Below, piece after piece: positions 29,855-38,974 of a stretch of 64,000 nt of DNA. The notes beneath the pieces were generated by a model. It did no database searches, was not told the origin of the DNA, and saw nothing but the letters and a program-made list of their open reading frames with translations. How positions within the stretch are numbered: the stretch's first letter is position 1; the number at the start of each line of letters is the position of its first letter. Source of the DNA: Rheinheimera sp. 4Y26 (GTDB taxonomy: Bacteria > Pseudomonadota > Gammaproteobacteria > Enterobacterales > Alteromonadaceae); contig NZ_JAOBWS010000007.1 in assembly GCF_025245835.1 (NCBI RefSeq), positions 148,251-212,250 on the forward strand, given 5' to 3'. The position numbers were made by a program, and so were the translations under genes.

Positions 29855-31520
29855 AGACTGCACCGCGTTGTTACAGCTGTACCAGTATCTGGATCGCTAT
29901 TATCAGCAGTCTGCCAAAACGCAACTGTCGGATAAAGCCGTGCTGCTGGCCGAACAACTGGCCAGTGAATTTTGCAAACTGCACCAGCTGCAGCCAAGGT
30001 TAATGCAAAGTCAGCTGGCGCTTACAGTCACAGGTTTCAGTCTGACCACTCAGCTGGCACTGAAACAGGCGGTGTTATTAACTCAGCTTGCAAACGAAGC
30101 CCAATGGCCTCAGCCACTGTGCGAAGAGCTGGTGGCTGTGATTTTTTATCGTTTAACCGGTGTGCATCTGCTGTTGCAGCAGAACGCACACAGCACCACA
30201 GAGCTGATGTTCAAAGCAGGTTTGTTAAGCCTCAAAGCGGCCGGAAACAGTTTTTCCTACCGGCACTGGCGGCGTTTATTGCGTGACAGCAGCCTGAGTT
30301 ATCAGCAAAAAGCACCATGGCAACAAACCCCTTATGCCGACGCCATCCGCTTTTGCTGTCTGCTCAGCGCCAGCATTACCCCGGTGCAGCATCAGCTGGT
30401 ACTCAGCCTGGAAAACGCTTTACAACGTCTGTTACAAAATCCCTATCAGGCCTCTGATTTACATTTTGCCAACTTGCTGGCCAGCAAAAGCGCTGAATTG
30501 CATCTGATTGGACGTTTTTGCAGTGACGGCATAGGTGAAGTGGCGCTTATTAGCCAAATCACACCAGAACCCAGAGCTTATGTGCTTGATCTTGCAAGCA
30601 AACAACTGAAGCCAGAGCCAAGTCAGCTTTACACTCAGGGCATGAAGCTGCTGCCCCCTGCCCGTTTGCCCGACAATCAGTGGCTGGAGCTGTTTATTGG
30701 CCAGCATGCCAGCGCTGAACTGGAGCCGCAATTGAGTTTGTCAGAGCTGCACCTGCTCAATCCAAATCAGTCGGTACGTCAGCAAGTAGCCTGGTTACAG
30801 ACTCAACCCCGGCTTGCCAAAGCACTTTGCGCCCAGGCAAGTTTGCTGACAAGGCAACAACTGCCGGTGCGGGATCCGGCCCATGCCGTTGCGCTGGTAG
30901 GCACAGATAATCTGCCATTATTGCTCAAAATCTGCTGGTTGGAACAACAACAAGAACTCTGTCGTCAACCTTATGCGCACTGGTTTCATCAACTCCGGCA
31001 TTGTCTGGCTGCTTGTTTTACTCTGCTGGCAAAAGCCAGTAGTGAGCTGGAGTTATCTCCATTACAGGCACAATTGTTGGCCGGCAGCTTTTGTTTAGTG
31101 CTAATGCAGGAAGATAATTGCCGCTGGTATCCGCTGCAACAATCCAACCAGACAGTGCCGCTGGCGTTATTTAGTCATCAGACCAGTTGGCAGCAGAATG
31201 ACTTTCCACGCCAGGTCAGCCAGCTGGTGGCCAGTCTGGGCTTTCACCGGCTGTGGCAGGATGCGGTGCTCTGTTATCGCGAGCCTTTACCAATGCAAAG
31301 CAGCTACAGCCAGCAACAATGCGCTAATGCATTGATTCAATTAGGCTGGATACTGGCAGAGTCAATTTTTTACCCAGAGGCTGAACCGGACGCCACGCTA
31401 TTGCCACAACAAAAATCGGCCATCAAAGCACTGGATCTGCCGAACTTATCTATGGATAAATGGCAACAGCAGGTACTTGAACTTCACCAAGGTTATTGGC
31501 CACTGGAACCTACTTTGTAG
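29847..31520 (+). CDS. Uncharacterised 557-aa protein with a degenerate HDOD-like C-terminal half
   Basis: Leu/Gln-rich, all-helical, no membrane segment or signal peptide. The segment around residues 340-375 (LPVRDPAHAVALVGTDNLPLLLKICWLEQQ) resembles the helix pattern of HDOD domains (A-x-x-x-x-G-x-x-x-L/L), and the following helices fit that fold, but the match is weak and no HD residues are present. The N-terminal 200 residues may be a second degenerate HD-type domain. HDOD proteins often act in signalling. It is translationally coupled (8-nt overlap) to the DUF3192 gene and convergent with nothing; a role with that envelope protein is possible but unproven. Confidence 0.5.
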   Translation: MHKDCTALLQLYQYLDRYYQQSAKTQLSDKAVLLAEQLASEFCKLHQLQPRLMQSQLALTVTGFSLTTQLALKQAVLLTQLANEAQWPQPLCEELVAVIFYRLTGVHLLLQQNAHSTTELMFKAGLLSLKAAGNSFSYRHWRRLLRDSSLSYQQKAPWQQTPYADAIRFCCLLSASITPVQHQLVLSLENALQRLLQNPYQASDLHFANLLASKSAELHLIGRFCSDGIGEVALISQITPEPRAYVLDLASKQLKPEPSQLYTQGMKLLPPARLPDNQWLELFIGQHASAELEPQLSLSELHLLNPNQSVRQQVAWLQTQPRLAKALCAQASLLTRQQLPVRDPAHAVALVGTDNLPLLLKICWLEQQQELCRQPYAHWFHQLRHCLAACFTLLAKASSELELSPLQAQLLAGSFCLVLMQEDNCRWYPLQQSNQTVPLALFSHQTSWQQNDFPRQVSQLVASLGFHRLWQDAVLCYREPLPMQSSYSQQQCANALIQLGWILAESIFYPEAEPDATLLPQQKSAIKALDLPNLSMDKWQQQVLELHQGYWPLEPTL

Positions 31521-31587
31521 TTTTCTTTCATCACTTTTAGTTATTTTCGGTATTAATTCGCTGTATGGTTAACAAAGACCCATCAAC

Positions 31588-31616
31588 TGGAAACGAATAA
31601 CGAAAAATGCTATAGT
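31588..31616 (+). promoter_or_regulatory. Candidate promoter for the isocitrate dehydrogenase gene
   Basis: TGGAAA (31588-31593), 17-nt spacer, TATAGT (31611-31616), about 100 nt before the start codon. Good -10 and spacing, weak -35. Confidence 0.45.
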
Positions 31617-31714
31617 CGCGCCGTTTCCGATGTTGCCAAATGCAGTGTGGTTCCACAGCGGATCCAACTGACGCCAACATCCTTTCCCCCGCTTGCCACA
31701 TTGAAGGAACCCGC

Positions 31715-32722
31715 ATGAGTTCACAAACTATTACCGTTATTAAAGGCGATGGCATAGGCCCAAGTATTGTTGACGCCGCTCTGGCTGTGCTGGATAAAGC
31801 CGGTTGTAACTTTAACTATGAATTTGTTGATGCCGGTTTAACGGCGCTGGAAAAAACCGGCGACTTATTGCCACAAGCGACACTGGATGCGATTGCCCGC
31901 AATAAAATTACGTTAAAAGGCCCGCTGACCACCCCTGTTGGTGAAGGTTTTACCTCTATTAACGTCACTTTACGCAAAAAATTTAACCTGTATTCCAACG
32001 TTCGCCCGGTGATTTCGTTTAAAGGCACCAAAGCCCGTTACGACAATATCGACATCATCACAGTGCGTGAAAACACTGAAGGTATGTATTCAGGCGCTGG
32101 CCAGGTGGTCAAAAACGAAGGTGAACTGGCTGAAGCCATGAGTGTAGTGACCCGCGAAGGTTCTGAGCGTATTGTTGAATTTGCCTTTGAACTGGCACGC
32201 CGCGAAAACCGTAAAAAAGTCACTATTGTGCATAAGGCCAATATTCTCAAATCAACTTCTGGTTTATTCCTGAAAACTGCACGCGAAGTAGCCGCCCGTT
32301 ATCCGGATATCCAGGCGGTGGAAATGATTGTTGATAACGCCTGTATGCAGCTGGTGATGAACCCGCAACAGTTTGATGTGATTGTGACAACCAACCTGTT
32401 TGGCGATATTTTATCTGACTTATGTGCCGGTTTAGTCGGTGGTTTAGGTATGGCACCTGGTGCCAATATCGGCAAAGACTGCGCCGTATTTGAAGCTGTG
32501 CACGGCAGCGCCCCTGATATCGCCGGTAAAAACCTGGCCAACCCAAGTTCAGTGATCCTGGCATCAATCCAGATGCTGGAATACCTGGGCATGCAGGATA
32601 AAGCGAAGAAAATCCTCGCGGCTTTAACAGACGTGATTGCCACAGGCGATCGCACCACCCGAGATTTAGGCGGCACCCACGGTACCACCGACTTCACAGC
32701 TGCTGTACTGGAACGTCTGTAA
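31715..32722 (+). CDS. NAD-type isocitrate dehydrogenase
   Basis: Oxidative decarboxylation of isocitrate to 2-oxoglutarate in the TCA cycle. 335 aa from the ATG at 31715 with GAAGGAA upstream. Isopropylmalate/isocitrate dehydrogenase fold: KGDGIGPSIVDAA at the N-terminus, FTSINVTLRKKFNLYSNVRP for substrate, and the coenzyme loop HGSAPDIAGKNLANPS. The Asp in that loop, in place of the Lys-Tyr of the E. coli NADP enzyme, points to NAD specificity, as in the short mitochondrial-type enzymes. Single gene with its own promoter and terminator. Confidence 0.93.
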   Translation: MSSQTITVIKGDGIGPSIVDAALAVLDKAGCNFNYEFVDAGLTALEKTGDLLPQATLDAIARNKITLKGPLTTPVGEGFTSINVTLRKKFNLYSNVRPVISFKGTKARYDNIDIITVRENTEGMYSGAGQVVKNEGELAEAMSVVTREGSERIVEFAFELARRENRKKVTIVHKANILKSTSGLFLKTAREVAARYPDIQAVEMIVDNACMQLVMNPQQFDVIVTTNLFGDILSDLCAGLVGGLGMAPGANIGKDCAVFEAVHGSAPDIAGKNLANPSSVILASIQMLEYLGMQDKAKKILAALTDVIATGDRTTRDLGGTHGTTDFTAAVLERL

Positions 32723-32784
32723 TCCCATGAGATAAAGCTCAGGCACAGTGTTGAAGCTCTGTGCTGGCGCCAACCGCAAGATAT

Positions 32785-32817
32785 GAAAAACCGCAGTCAG
32801 CGCCTGCGGTTTTTTTA
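32785..32817 (+). terminator. Terminator after isocitrate dehydrogenase
   Basis: AAAAACCGCAG paired with CTGCGGTTTTT across a 7-nt loop, T run following, about 65 nt past the stop. Confidence 0.85.
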
Positions 32818-32969
32818 TGACCGCACGTCGTAAGCACACCACTACCTTTTAGCAGCTAAATTTTTATCGCAAATAAGGTGAAACAAAACACTGATTCAGC
32901 TCAATTTTGCTTTTTTTTGCTATGGTATGCTGAAAGCCCAAATAACTGTATTTGCAGAGGATGTGCCTG

Positions 32970-34205
32970 ATGGAGTGGTTTGCCAGTCTGTATACCAGCA
33001 TCGAACGTACCTTTTTCCATAGTTTGAGCCGTAAAATTGCCGGCAATATCGGCTTTTTAATGGTGATTTTCTGGTTGGCGCTGTATTTCGCCTACCCGGA
33101 AGATGGTCATGCCGGCACTGTCTGGTGGGCAACTTTAGTGCTTGGCAGCTGCGCCTTTATTTTTACCATCTTTTACCTGATGTATCTCATCGTGCGGCCG
33201 GTACAGGCACTGGTCAAAGCACTGCATGAAGCCAATCGTAAAGGTACAGATCTGGAGCACAGATTACCGGCTTTTACCTATGATGAGTTTCGCAATTTAT
33301 CGGAAGAATATAACCAGTTTGTCAGTCAACTGGGCCAGTTGCTCACCGGTTTACATCAGCAAGCTCAGCATACCCATCAGATCAATGAACAGGTCAGTTC
33401 AGCGGTAAAAACCACCCGGCATCATCTGCAGGATACCGAGCAGCGCAGCGAAAAAATCCGTAGTGAAAGTGATCATGTGCTGGATCATCTGGCCAGTATT
33501 GTCAGTAACAGCGATCAAATGAATCAGGTGGCGCAAACCACAGTGCAAAAAGCCGCCAATGCCAGTCAAGGCATGAGCACTTTATCCAAACAACTCAGTG
33601 GCATTGTCAGTCTGCTGGAAACCTTTGGTGCCACAGTGCAGGGTTTACAGCAAAACTCAGAAAACGTACGCCAAATTCTGCAAATGGTAGAGAACTTCTC
33701 CGATCAAACGAACTTGTTGGCGCTGAATGCCGCAATAGAAGCAGCACGTGCCGGTGAAGCTGGTCGTGGTTTTGCCGTAGTGGCCGACGAGGTGCGTTCG
33801 CTGGCCGCCAAGGTCAATGACGCCACCCGGCAGATCTCGGGTTTTCTGAATGATATGGAACGGCTGGTGCGCGAAACCAAAAACGAAACCGAACGCCTGA
33901 ATGACCAGGCCAAAGGCGCACAACAGGATATCAGCAGCACCAGTGACGATTTTATTGCATTGCAACAGCAGCTGGATCAGGCACAGCAAGGTGTGCTGCA
34001 GATCACCAGTTCAGTGCTTGATCTGGAAAAACGTTATCAGCAAACCCACCAACATCTGACTGCGATAGAACAAGGCACCACCGACGCCTATCAGCAAATG
34101 TCAGCCATTGAAAGCGCGGGTCAGACACTATTGCAGGCCACAGCCGAAACCCAGCAGCAACTTGGGCGTTTTGGCCATCGTCAGCTGTCAGCCAGAACGC
34201 GCTGA
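32970..34205 (+). CDS. Methyl-accepting chemotaxis protein lacking a periplasmic sensor domain
   Basis: 411 aa from the ATG at 32970, chosen because AGAGG sits 8 nt upstream; ATG 32961 and TTG 32952 are also in frame. Two transmembrane helices (about 24-44 and 53-75) are separated by only about 8 residues (PEDGHAGT), so no extracytoplasmic ligand domain fits. A HAMP-like linker and a signalling domain follow; the CheA/CheW tip is [39 protein letters not shown] (two halves, near residues 242-280). Signals probably arise in the membrane or cytoplasm, or from a partner. Its 3' end overlaps the convergent LysR gene by 18 nt. Confidence 0.9.
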   Translation: MEWFASLYTSIERTFFHSLSRKIAGNIGFLMVIFWLALYFAYPEDGHAGTVWWATLVLGSCAFIFTIFYLMYLIVRPVQALVKALHEANRKGTDLEHRLPAFTYDEFRNLSEEYNQFVSQLGQLLTGLHQQAQHTHQINEQVSSAVKTTRHHLQDTEQRSEKIRSESDHVLDHLASIVSNSDQMNQVAQTTVQKAANASQGMSTLSKQLSGIVSLLETFGATVQGLQQNSENVRQILQMVENFSDQTNLLALNAAIEAARAGEAGRGFAVVADEVRSLAAKVNDATRQISGFLNDMERLVRETKNETERLNDQAKGAQQDISSTSDDFIALQQQLDQAQQGVLQITSSVLDLEKRYQQTHQHLTAIEQGTTDAYQQMSAIESAGQTLLQATAETQQQLGRFGHRQLSARTR

Positions 34206-35087
34206 CGATAACGCATTCACCAGCTGCAAAACACCGGGGTGCGTTAGTTTGCGCTCCGGTGAAATGGCGTAAAACACTTCCCGAATAGCATCACTACGGC
34301 CTATCACCTGCACTTCATACTGCTGACAAATTTTTTGTTCTATCTGTGTTGGCGCCGAAAATATGCCAAGCCCTTGCTGACCAAAAGCTTTCATCATGGC
34401 GCTATCGTCAAACTCGGCAACTATTTGCGGTGCTATGCTTTGCTGTTCAAACCAGGCATCCAGCCGCTGGCGGATAATGGATCTTTTACTTTGCAACAAC
34501 ATGGGTTGCTGATGCAGACAGGCAGGAAACTGCTGCGACAGTTTTGCGCTCAAGATGGGGCTGGCAAAAAAACTGGTTCCGGATTCGGTAATTTCGTGGT
34601 TATAGGCCTTAATGGAACTGCCGGGCGACAGCGGCTCGTCTGTTAATACCAAATCCAGTTTATTTACCGCCAGTTCTGCCAGCAAAGCACTTTGTTCACC
34701 TTCGCGGCAAATCAGCCGCAGCTGTACAGGTAACGAAAACACGGGTTTGAGCAATTCATAAATAAAAGCTTTGGGTAAAACATCGGTAATACCAACGGTA
34801 AAAGTTTGCCACTGTGTCACTGTGTGGTGCTTCAATACCGAGCGTAATTCGTCACCCAGCTGGAAAATATCCTCGGCATAACCAAAGGTCACCCGCCCAA
34901 CTTCGGTCAGTGACCATTTTTTGCCGGTTCGGTTAAACAAAGCACTGCCGGTGCTGTGCTCCAGCGCACTGATTTGGCCGCTGATGGTTTGCGGTGTGAT
35001 ATGCAGCTGCTCGCTGATCCGCGCAATGCTGCCTTCTCTGGCGACCAGGTAAAAATAATACAGTTGATTAAAGTTAACGGGAGTCAT
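34188..35087 (-). CDS. LysR-type regulator, NhaR-like
   Basis: 299 aa. The winged helix N-domain ([38 protein letters not shown], read in two parts) matches NhaR, the Na+-responsive activator of the antiporter gene nhaA in E. coli, more than generic LysR proteins ([13 protein letters not shown]). The effector domain covers about residues 95-295. No nhaA lies nearby, so the target is uncertain. Divergent from yccA with 148 nt between starts, which may be its control region. Confidence 0.8.
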   Translation of the reverse strand: MTPVNFNQLYYFYLVAREGSIARISEQLHITPQTISGQISALEHSTGSALFNRTGKKWSLTEVGRVTFGYAEDIFQLGDELRSVLKHHTVTQWQTFTVGITDVLPKAFIYELLKPVFSLPVQLRLICREGEQSALLAELAVNKLDLVLTDEPLSPGSSIKAYNHEITESGTSFFASPILSAKLSQQFPACLHQQPMLLQSKRSIIRQRLDAWFEQQSIAPQIVAEFDDSAMMKAFGQQGLGIFSAPTQIEQKICQQYEVQVIGRSDAIREVFYAISPERKLTHPGVLQLVNALSSARSG

Positions 35088-35235
35088 GTTAGATCTTCGA
35101 TTTTAACGAACTTAATTTTAGTTATATTCGATTTTACCTTAGTAATCCAGCAAGGTATAAATATTCGTAATTCTGCAAGTACCAGATGGATTGAAGATTC
35201 TGGTGCTGATTTCATCACAACCTGAGGGCATGACT

Positions 35236-35904
35236 ATGGATACACTGCATCGTCAAAGTTACAGCGGTCAGCTTTCCGCCATTGAAACCAATAAAGTTTT
35301 ACGTAATACCTATACCCTGCTGGCGATGACACTGGCGTTCAGCGCCTTTGCCGCAGCCATCAGCAGCAGTCTGAATTTGCCGCATCCTGGCCTTATCATC
35401 ACGCTGGTGGGTTATTTTGGTTTGCTGTTTTTCACCACCAAATTCCGCAATAGCGCACTTGGCCTGTTAGGTGTGTTTGGTCTGACAGGTTTTATGGGCT
35501 ACACCCTGGGACCTATCATCAACCGTTATCTGGCGATGCCAAACGGCGGCGAAATTGTGATGCTGGCCATGGCGGGCACTGCCACTATCTTCTTTGCACT
35601 TTCTGCTTATGCGCTGGTGAAAAAAACCAACTTCAGTTTTATGGGCAGCTTTTTAACTGTCGGCATCCTGGTGGCTTTTCTGGCCGGTTTAGGCGCGGTG
35701 TTTTTTGAAATTGCCGCTTTAAGTCTGGCGGTTTCTGCGATGTTTGTGTTGCTGATGTCGGGCATGATTTTATGGCAAACCAGCGAGATTGTGCATGGTG
35801 GTGAAACCAACTACATCATGGCTACCGTCAGTTTGTTCGTGTCGATCTTTAACTTGTTCACCAGTTTGTTGCAGTTACTCGGTTTTATGAATAGTGACGA
35901 GTAG
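35236..35904 (+). CDS. yccA: Bax inhibitor-1 family protein YccA
   Basis: Seven-helix inner-membrane protein; in E. coli YccA is a substrate and modulator of the FtsH protease and protects SecY. 222 aa from the ATG at 35236, since GAGGG is 8 nt upstream (an ATG at 35230 is too close to it). The N-terminal NKVLRNTYTLLAMTLAFSA and the C-terminal HGGETNYIMATVSLFVSIFN blocks match the family closely. Terminator follows. Confidence 0.92.
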   Translation: MDTLHRQSYSGQLSAIETNKVLRNTYTLLAMTLAFSAFAAAISSSLNLPHPGLIITLVGYFGLLFFTTKFRNSALGLLGVFGLTGFMGYTLGPIINRYLAMPNGGEIVMLAMAGTATIFFALSAYALVKKTNFSFMGSFLTVGILVAFLAGLGAVFFEIAALSLAVSAMFVLLMSGMILWQTSEIVHGGETNYIMATVSLFVSIFNLFTSLLQLLGFMNSDE

Positions 35905-35982
35905 CTAAGTCTGAAGTTTCCATGTTGTTGTTTTATTGCTGATGTTCCCAGCACCCTTGAGCGAATTATGAATCCGCTCTTT

Positions 35983-36009
35983 GCCCCCGGTTGACGGGGG
36001 CTTTTTTTT
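35983..36009 (+). terminator. Terminator after yccA
   Basis: GCCCCCG-GTTGA-CGGGGGC (35983-36001) followed by eight T residues; about 80 nt past the stop. Confidence 0.88.
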
Positions 36010-36033
36010 GGCCGCGTTTTCACTGGCTCAGGC

Positions 36034-36447
36034 TTACAACAACTTCTGCAAATAATAACGCTCACCGTCCAGCGGATATTGCTGCTGGGTAAATACCAGC
36101 TGATAACCCAGTTGCTGATAAAAAGGCCGAGCCTGAAAATCGAGCGTATCAAGCAGCACAAAACGACAACCACGGTTTTTGGCAATAGCTTCAGCTTCCT
36201 GCATCAGGCGTTTACCATACCCCTGACCACGACACTGCTCCGCCACCCACAAATAATCCACCATCAGCCAGTTGCCAAAAGTCCGGCCCGACAAACCGGC
36301 CAGCAACTCACCGTTTTCTGCCGTTATTTTTAAACCAAGCGGCTGACGTAAAGATGCATCCCAGTGTCTGGCATTAAAACTGACAATTTGCTCTTTTACT
36401 GCCTCCGCAAACTCCGGTGAGTTGTCGGTTTTGATTTGCACTGACAT
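36034..36447 (-). CDS. GNAT family N-acetyltransferase
   Basis: 137 aa from the ATG at 36447 (GGAG 8 nt upstream; an in-frame TTG at 36471 is less likely). Acetyl-CoA loop is clear: AEQCRGQGYGKRLMQEAEAIAKNRG (R-G-Q-G-Y-G core), followed by CRFVLLDTLDFQARPFYQQLGYQLV, typical of the single-domain acetyltransferases. Substrate unknown. Confidence 0.85.
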   Translation of the reverse strand: MSVQIKTDNSPEFAEAVKEQIVSFNARHWDASLRQPLGLKITAENGELLAGLSGRTFGNWLMVDYLWVAEQCRGQGYGKRLMQEAEAIAKNRGCRFVLLDTLDFQARPFYQQLGYQLVFTQQQYPLDGERYYLQKLL

Positions 36448-36638
36448 CCACTTCACTCCAAAAATACTCAATAAAAACGCTGGCAGCTCCGGCAGTTAAA
36501 GTAAGCAGCGCTTGCTGAACATTAAAACCAGAAAATAACTGCCGGGAAATTTACCGGCTAAGCTACTGAAAGCACAGCCTAATAATTAATTTTTTTGATA
36601 AATGTCTGTTTAATTAAACAATCTTTTAGAAATAACGT

Positions 36639-36815
36639 TTGACGCCCTGTTTAAAAGCTATACAATGGCCGCAGTTTGAAAGTCAGTACCATATTTATGC
36701 ACACCGAACAGTTACTGTTGTATTAGTACGTCCTGTATTCATAAGTCATAGCACCACTTCCAGCACCACCGCCTGAAACCAGGCATATTAATCAAATAGA
36801 TACAGGATATTTATC
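36639..36815 (+). promoter_or_regulatory. Promoter and long 5' leader of the cold-shock gene
   Basis: TTGACG (36639-36644), 16-nt spacer, TACAAT (36661-36666): a good sigma-70 promoter. Transcription from about 36673 gives a leader of about 140 nt, similar to the long cspA leader (about 160 nt) that controls cold induction by refolding. A nine-codon ORF starting at 36697 lies inside it, without a ribosome site. Confidence 0.7.
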
Positions 36816-37025
36816 ATGTCTAACACAACTACCGGTACAGTAAAATGGTTCAACGAAACTAAAGGTTTCGGTTTCATCGAACAAGCTTCAGGCCCAGACG
36901 TTTTTGCTCACTTCAGCGCTATTTCAAGCACTGGCTTCAAAACTCTGCAAGAAGGCCAACGTGTTTCTTTCACAGTATCTCAGGGCCAGAAAGGTCCTCA
37001 GGCTGAGAACATCGTAGTTCTGTAA
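36816..37025 (+). CDS. Cold-shock protein, CspA family
   Basis: 69 aa single-stranded nucleic acid binding protein (RNA chaperone). The RNP1 motif KGFGFI and RNP2 motif DVFAHF are intact, within one cold-shock OB fold. Strong Shine-Dalgarno-like AGGATA upstream and a long leader point to post-transcriptional control. Which paralog (cspA, cspC, cspD type) cannot be told from sequence alone. Confidence 0.95.
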   Translation: MSNTTTGTVKWFNETKGFGFIEQASGPDVFAHFSAISSTGFKTLQEGQRVSFTVSQGQKGPQAENIVVL

Positions 37026-37067
37026 TAGAACTGTGATTTGGTAAGCTAAGCCTTACCAGCAAAATCA

Positions 37068-37096
37068 GGGCAACTCTTCGGATGTTGCCCTTTTTT
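37068..37096 (+). terminator. Terminator after the cold-shock gene
   Basis: GGGCAAC (37068-37074) pairs with GTTGCCC (37084-37090), then TTTTTT. A smaller TGGTAAG/CTTACCA hairpin (37039-37058) precedes it. Confidence 0.85.
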
Positions 37097-37240
37097 ATGC
37101 CCATGGAAGGGCGGTATGTCGCTGTGGCAGGGAGCATTCAGCGACGATGCCCATGGAAGGGCGGTATGTCGCTGTGGCAGGGAGCATTCAGCGACGATGC
37201 CCACGGAAGGACGGTATGCCGCTGTTACATGCATCACGCT
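37097..37240. repeat. 50-bp tandem repeat, two perfect copies and a diverged third
   Basis: Copies begin at 37097, 37147 and 37197 with ATGCCCA. The first two are identical over 50 bp; the third agrees for about 30 bp with changes. Each full unit contains GCCC-ATGGAA-GGGC and a TCGCTG/CAGCGA inverted pair, so the array can form a row of hairpins. It lies between the cold-shock terminator and dbpA with no gene. Confidence 0.85.
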
Positions 37241-37271
37241 TTCACTGTACAGCGATGTCCAGGGAATGGAT

Positions 37272-37314
37272 AAAATAAATGGGGTCAGAGTTTTGCTCTG
37301 ACCCCATTTATTTT
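37272..37314. repeat. Perfect 19-bp inverted repeat with ATGGGGTCAGAG core
   Basis: Arms at 37272-37290 and 37296-37314 are exact complements around a 5-nt TTTTG loop. The core AAATGGGGTCAGAG is, to my knowledge, a recurrent element near REP-associated (IS200-like) transposases in gammaproteobacteria, but no transposase gene is in this window. It would also form a very stable hairpin in the dbpA leader, 70 nt before the start codon. Confidence 0.75.
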
Positions 37315-37384
37315 CAGCTTTGCCTTCGGGCTGTTTATTTTTCATCAAATGCAGCCTGATGCTGCGAACACACAGGATTAAATT

Positions 37385-38764
37385 GTGAACAATTTAACAT
37401 TTGCCAGTCTGGCTCTCCCTCAAGCGCTGGTCGACAATCTGACTGGTATGGGTTACACCGAAATGACACCGATTCAGGCGGCTTCACTGCCTGAAATTCT
37501 CAGCGGTAAAGACGTGATTGGTCAGGGGAAAACAGGCTCTGGCAAAACAGCTGCTTTTGGTTTAGGCATTCTGGCCAAATTAAACGTCAAACGTTTTAGG
37601 GTACAAAGTTTAGTGCTTTGCCCTACACGCGAGTTGGCCGATCAGGTTGCCACTGAAATCCGCAAACTGGGTCGCAGCATTCATAACATTAAAGTACTGA
37701 CTTTATGTGGTGGTGTGCCTTTTGGCCCGCAGCTGGGCAGCCTGGAACACGGCGCTCATATTATTGTCGGCACACCGGGCCGGGTGGAAGAACATTTAAA
37801 TAAAGGCTCGTTAAAACTGGACGATTTAACCACTCTGGTATTGGACGAAGCCGACCGTATGCTGGAAATGGGTTTTCAGCCAGCGCTCGATGCCATAGTG
37901 GCCTTTGCTCCAAAGCAGCGGCAAACGCTGTTATTCAGTGCCACTTATCCAAAACAAATTGAAGCCATGGCTGCAGCCCTGATGCAACAGCCACAGCTTA
38001 TCAAGGTAGAGTCGAGCCACAGCAACCTCAGCATCAGTCAGCACTTTTTTAAAGTGAACTCCAACGCTGATCGCCTGCAATCGGTGAAACTGTTGTTATT
38101 GGCCCATAAACCTGTCAGCTCAGTGGTGTTTTGTAATACCCGCAAAGAAACCCAGGAAGTGGCGGACGCACTGGATGATGCTGGTTTTAGCGTGCAGGCA
38201 CTACATGGTGATTTAGAGCAGCGCGACCGCGACCAGACCCTGGTGCGTTTTGCCAACAAATCTGTGTCTGTGCTGGTGGCAACAGATGTTGCGGCCCGAG
38301 GTCTGGATATCGACGCGCTGGACGCCGTGATTAACTACCAGCTGGCGCATGATGTTGACACTCACACCCACCGTATTGGCCGCACTGGTCGTGCCGGCAG
38401 CTCTGGTATTGCCTGTAGTTTATTCAGCGAGCAAGACGGTTTTAAAATAGCCTTGCTGGAAGATTTGCTCGGCCCTATCAAGGCCGAAACACTGCCGGAT
38501 GCAAGTGTATTAACACAAGCACCAGCCAGACCGCCGATGGTCAGTCTGTGGATTGACGCTGGCAAAAGACAAAAACTGCGCGCCGGCGACATTCTGGGAG
38601 CCTTAACCGCCGATCAACAATTAGGCCGTGACCATATTGGCAAAATCAGTTTATTTGACGACTGGGCTTATGTGGCAGTGCGCAGTGACATTGTCAAAAT
38701 TGCACTGGGCATGTTTAACAAAGGCATTAAAGGGCGCAATATCCGCGTGAAGCAAGTGAGTTAA
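37385..38764 (+). CDS. dbpA: ATP-dependent RNA helicase DbpA
   Basis: DEAD-box helicase acting in 50S subunit assembly, directed to 23S rRNA hairpin 92. 459 aa, GTG start at 37385 with AGGAT upstream. Motifs visible: Q motif TEMTPIQAASLP, Walker A GQGKTGSGKTAAFG, DEAD as VLDEADRMLEMGF, SAT, and HRIGRTGRAG. The C-terminal RNA-recognition fold specific to DbpA is residues about 385-459 (KLRAGDILGAL, IGKISLFDDWAYVAV). Its leader holds the repeats described above. Confidence 0.95.
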   Translation: MNNLTFASLALPQALVDNLTGMGYTEMTPIQAASLPEILSGKDVIGQGKTGSGKTAAFGLGILAKLNVKRFRVQSLVLCPTRELADQVATEIRKLGRSIHNIKVLTLCGGVPFGPQLGSLEHGAHIIVGTPGRVEEHLNKGSLKLDDLTTLVLDEADRMLEMGFQPALDAIVAFAPKQRQTLLFSATYPKQIEAMAAALMQQPQLIKVESSHSNLSISQHFFKVNSNADRLQSVKLLLLAHKPVSSVVFCNTRKETQEVADALDDAGFSVQALHGDLEQRDRDQTLVRFANKSVSVLVATDVAARGLDIDALDAVINYQLAHDVDTHTHRIGRTGRAGSSGIACSLFSEQDGFKIALLEDLLGPIKAETLPDASVLTQAPARPPMVSLWIDAGKRQKLRAGDILGALTADQQLGRDHIGKISLFDDWAYVAVRSDIVKIALGMFNKGIKGRNIRVKQVS

Positions 38765-38974
38765 CAAACTCCCCCTGTAATGATGGCGGTTTTATCAGAA
38801 ACCGCCTGCTTGCGGGCAAAATCACCATTTATTGGTGAAATAGTTGATCCCCACTCCCTGTAATACATATTAAGCAACTGATTTAAAACAAAAATAAATC
38901 TGGTATTGATGTTGCTAACACTGGTTATCAAACAACAATCTGCATCAGTGTTTCATCAATATAAGGGGCTTACC

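Noticed and set aside
36697..36726. Nine-codon ORF in the cold-shock leader
   Set aside because: No ribosome site and too short to separate from chance; mentioned only as part of the leader.
37097..37240. Possible CRISPR array
   Set aside because: The 50-bp units are directly tandem with no spacers and there are no cas genes.
37272..37314. Insertion sequence
   Set aside because: Only a palindrome is present; no transposase gene or target-site duplication was found nearby.
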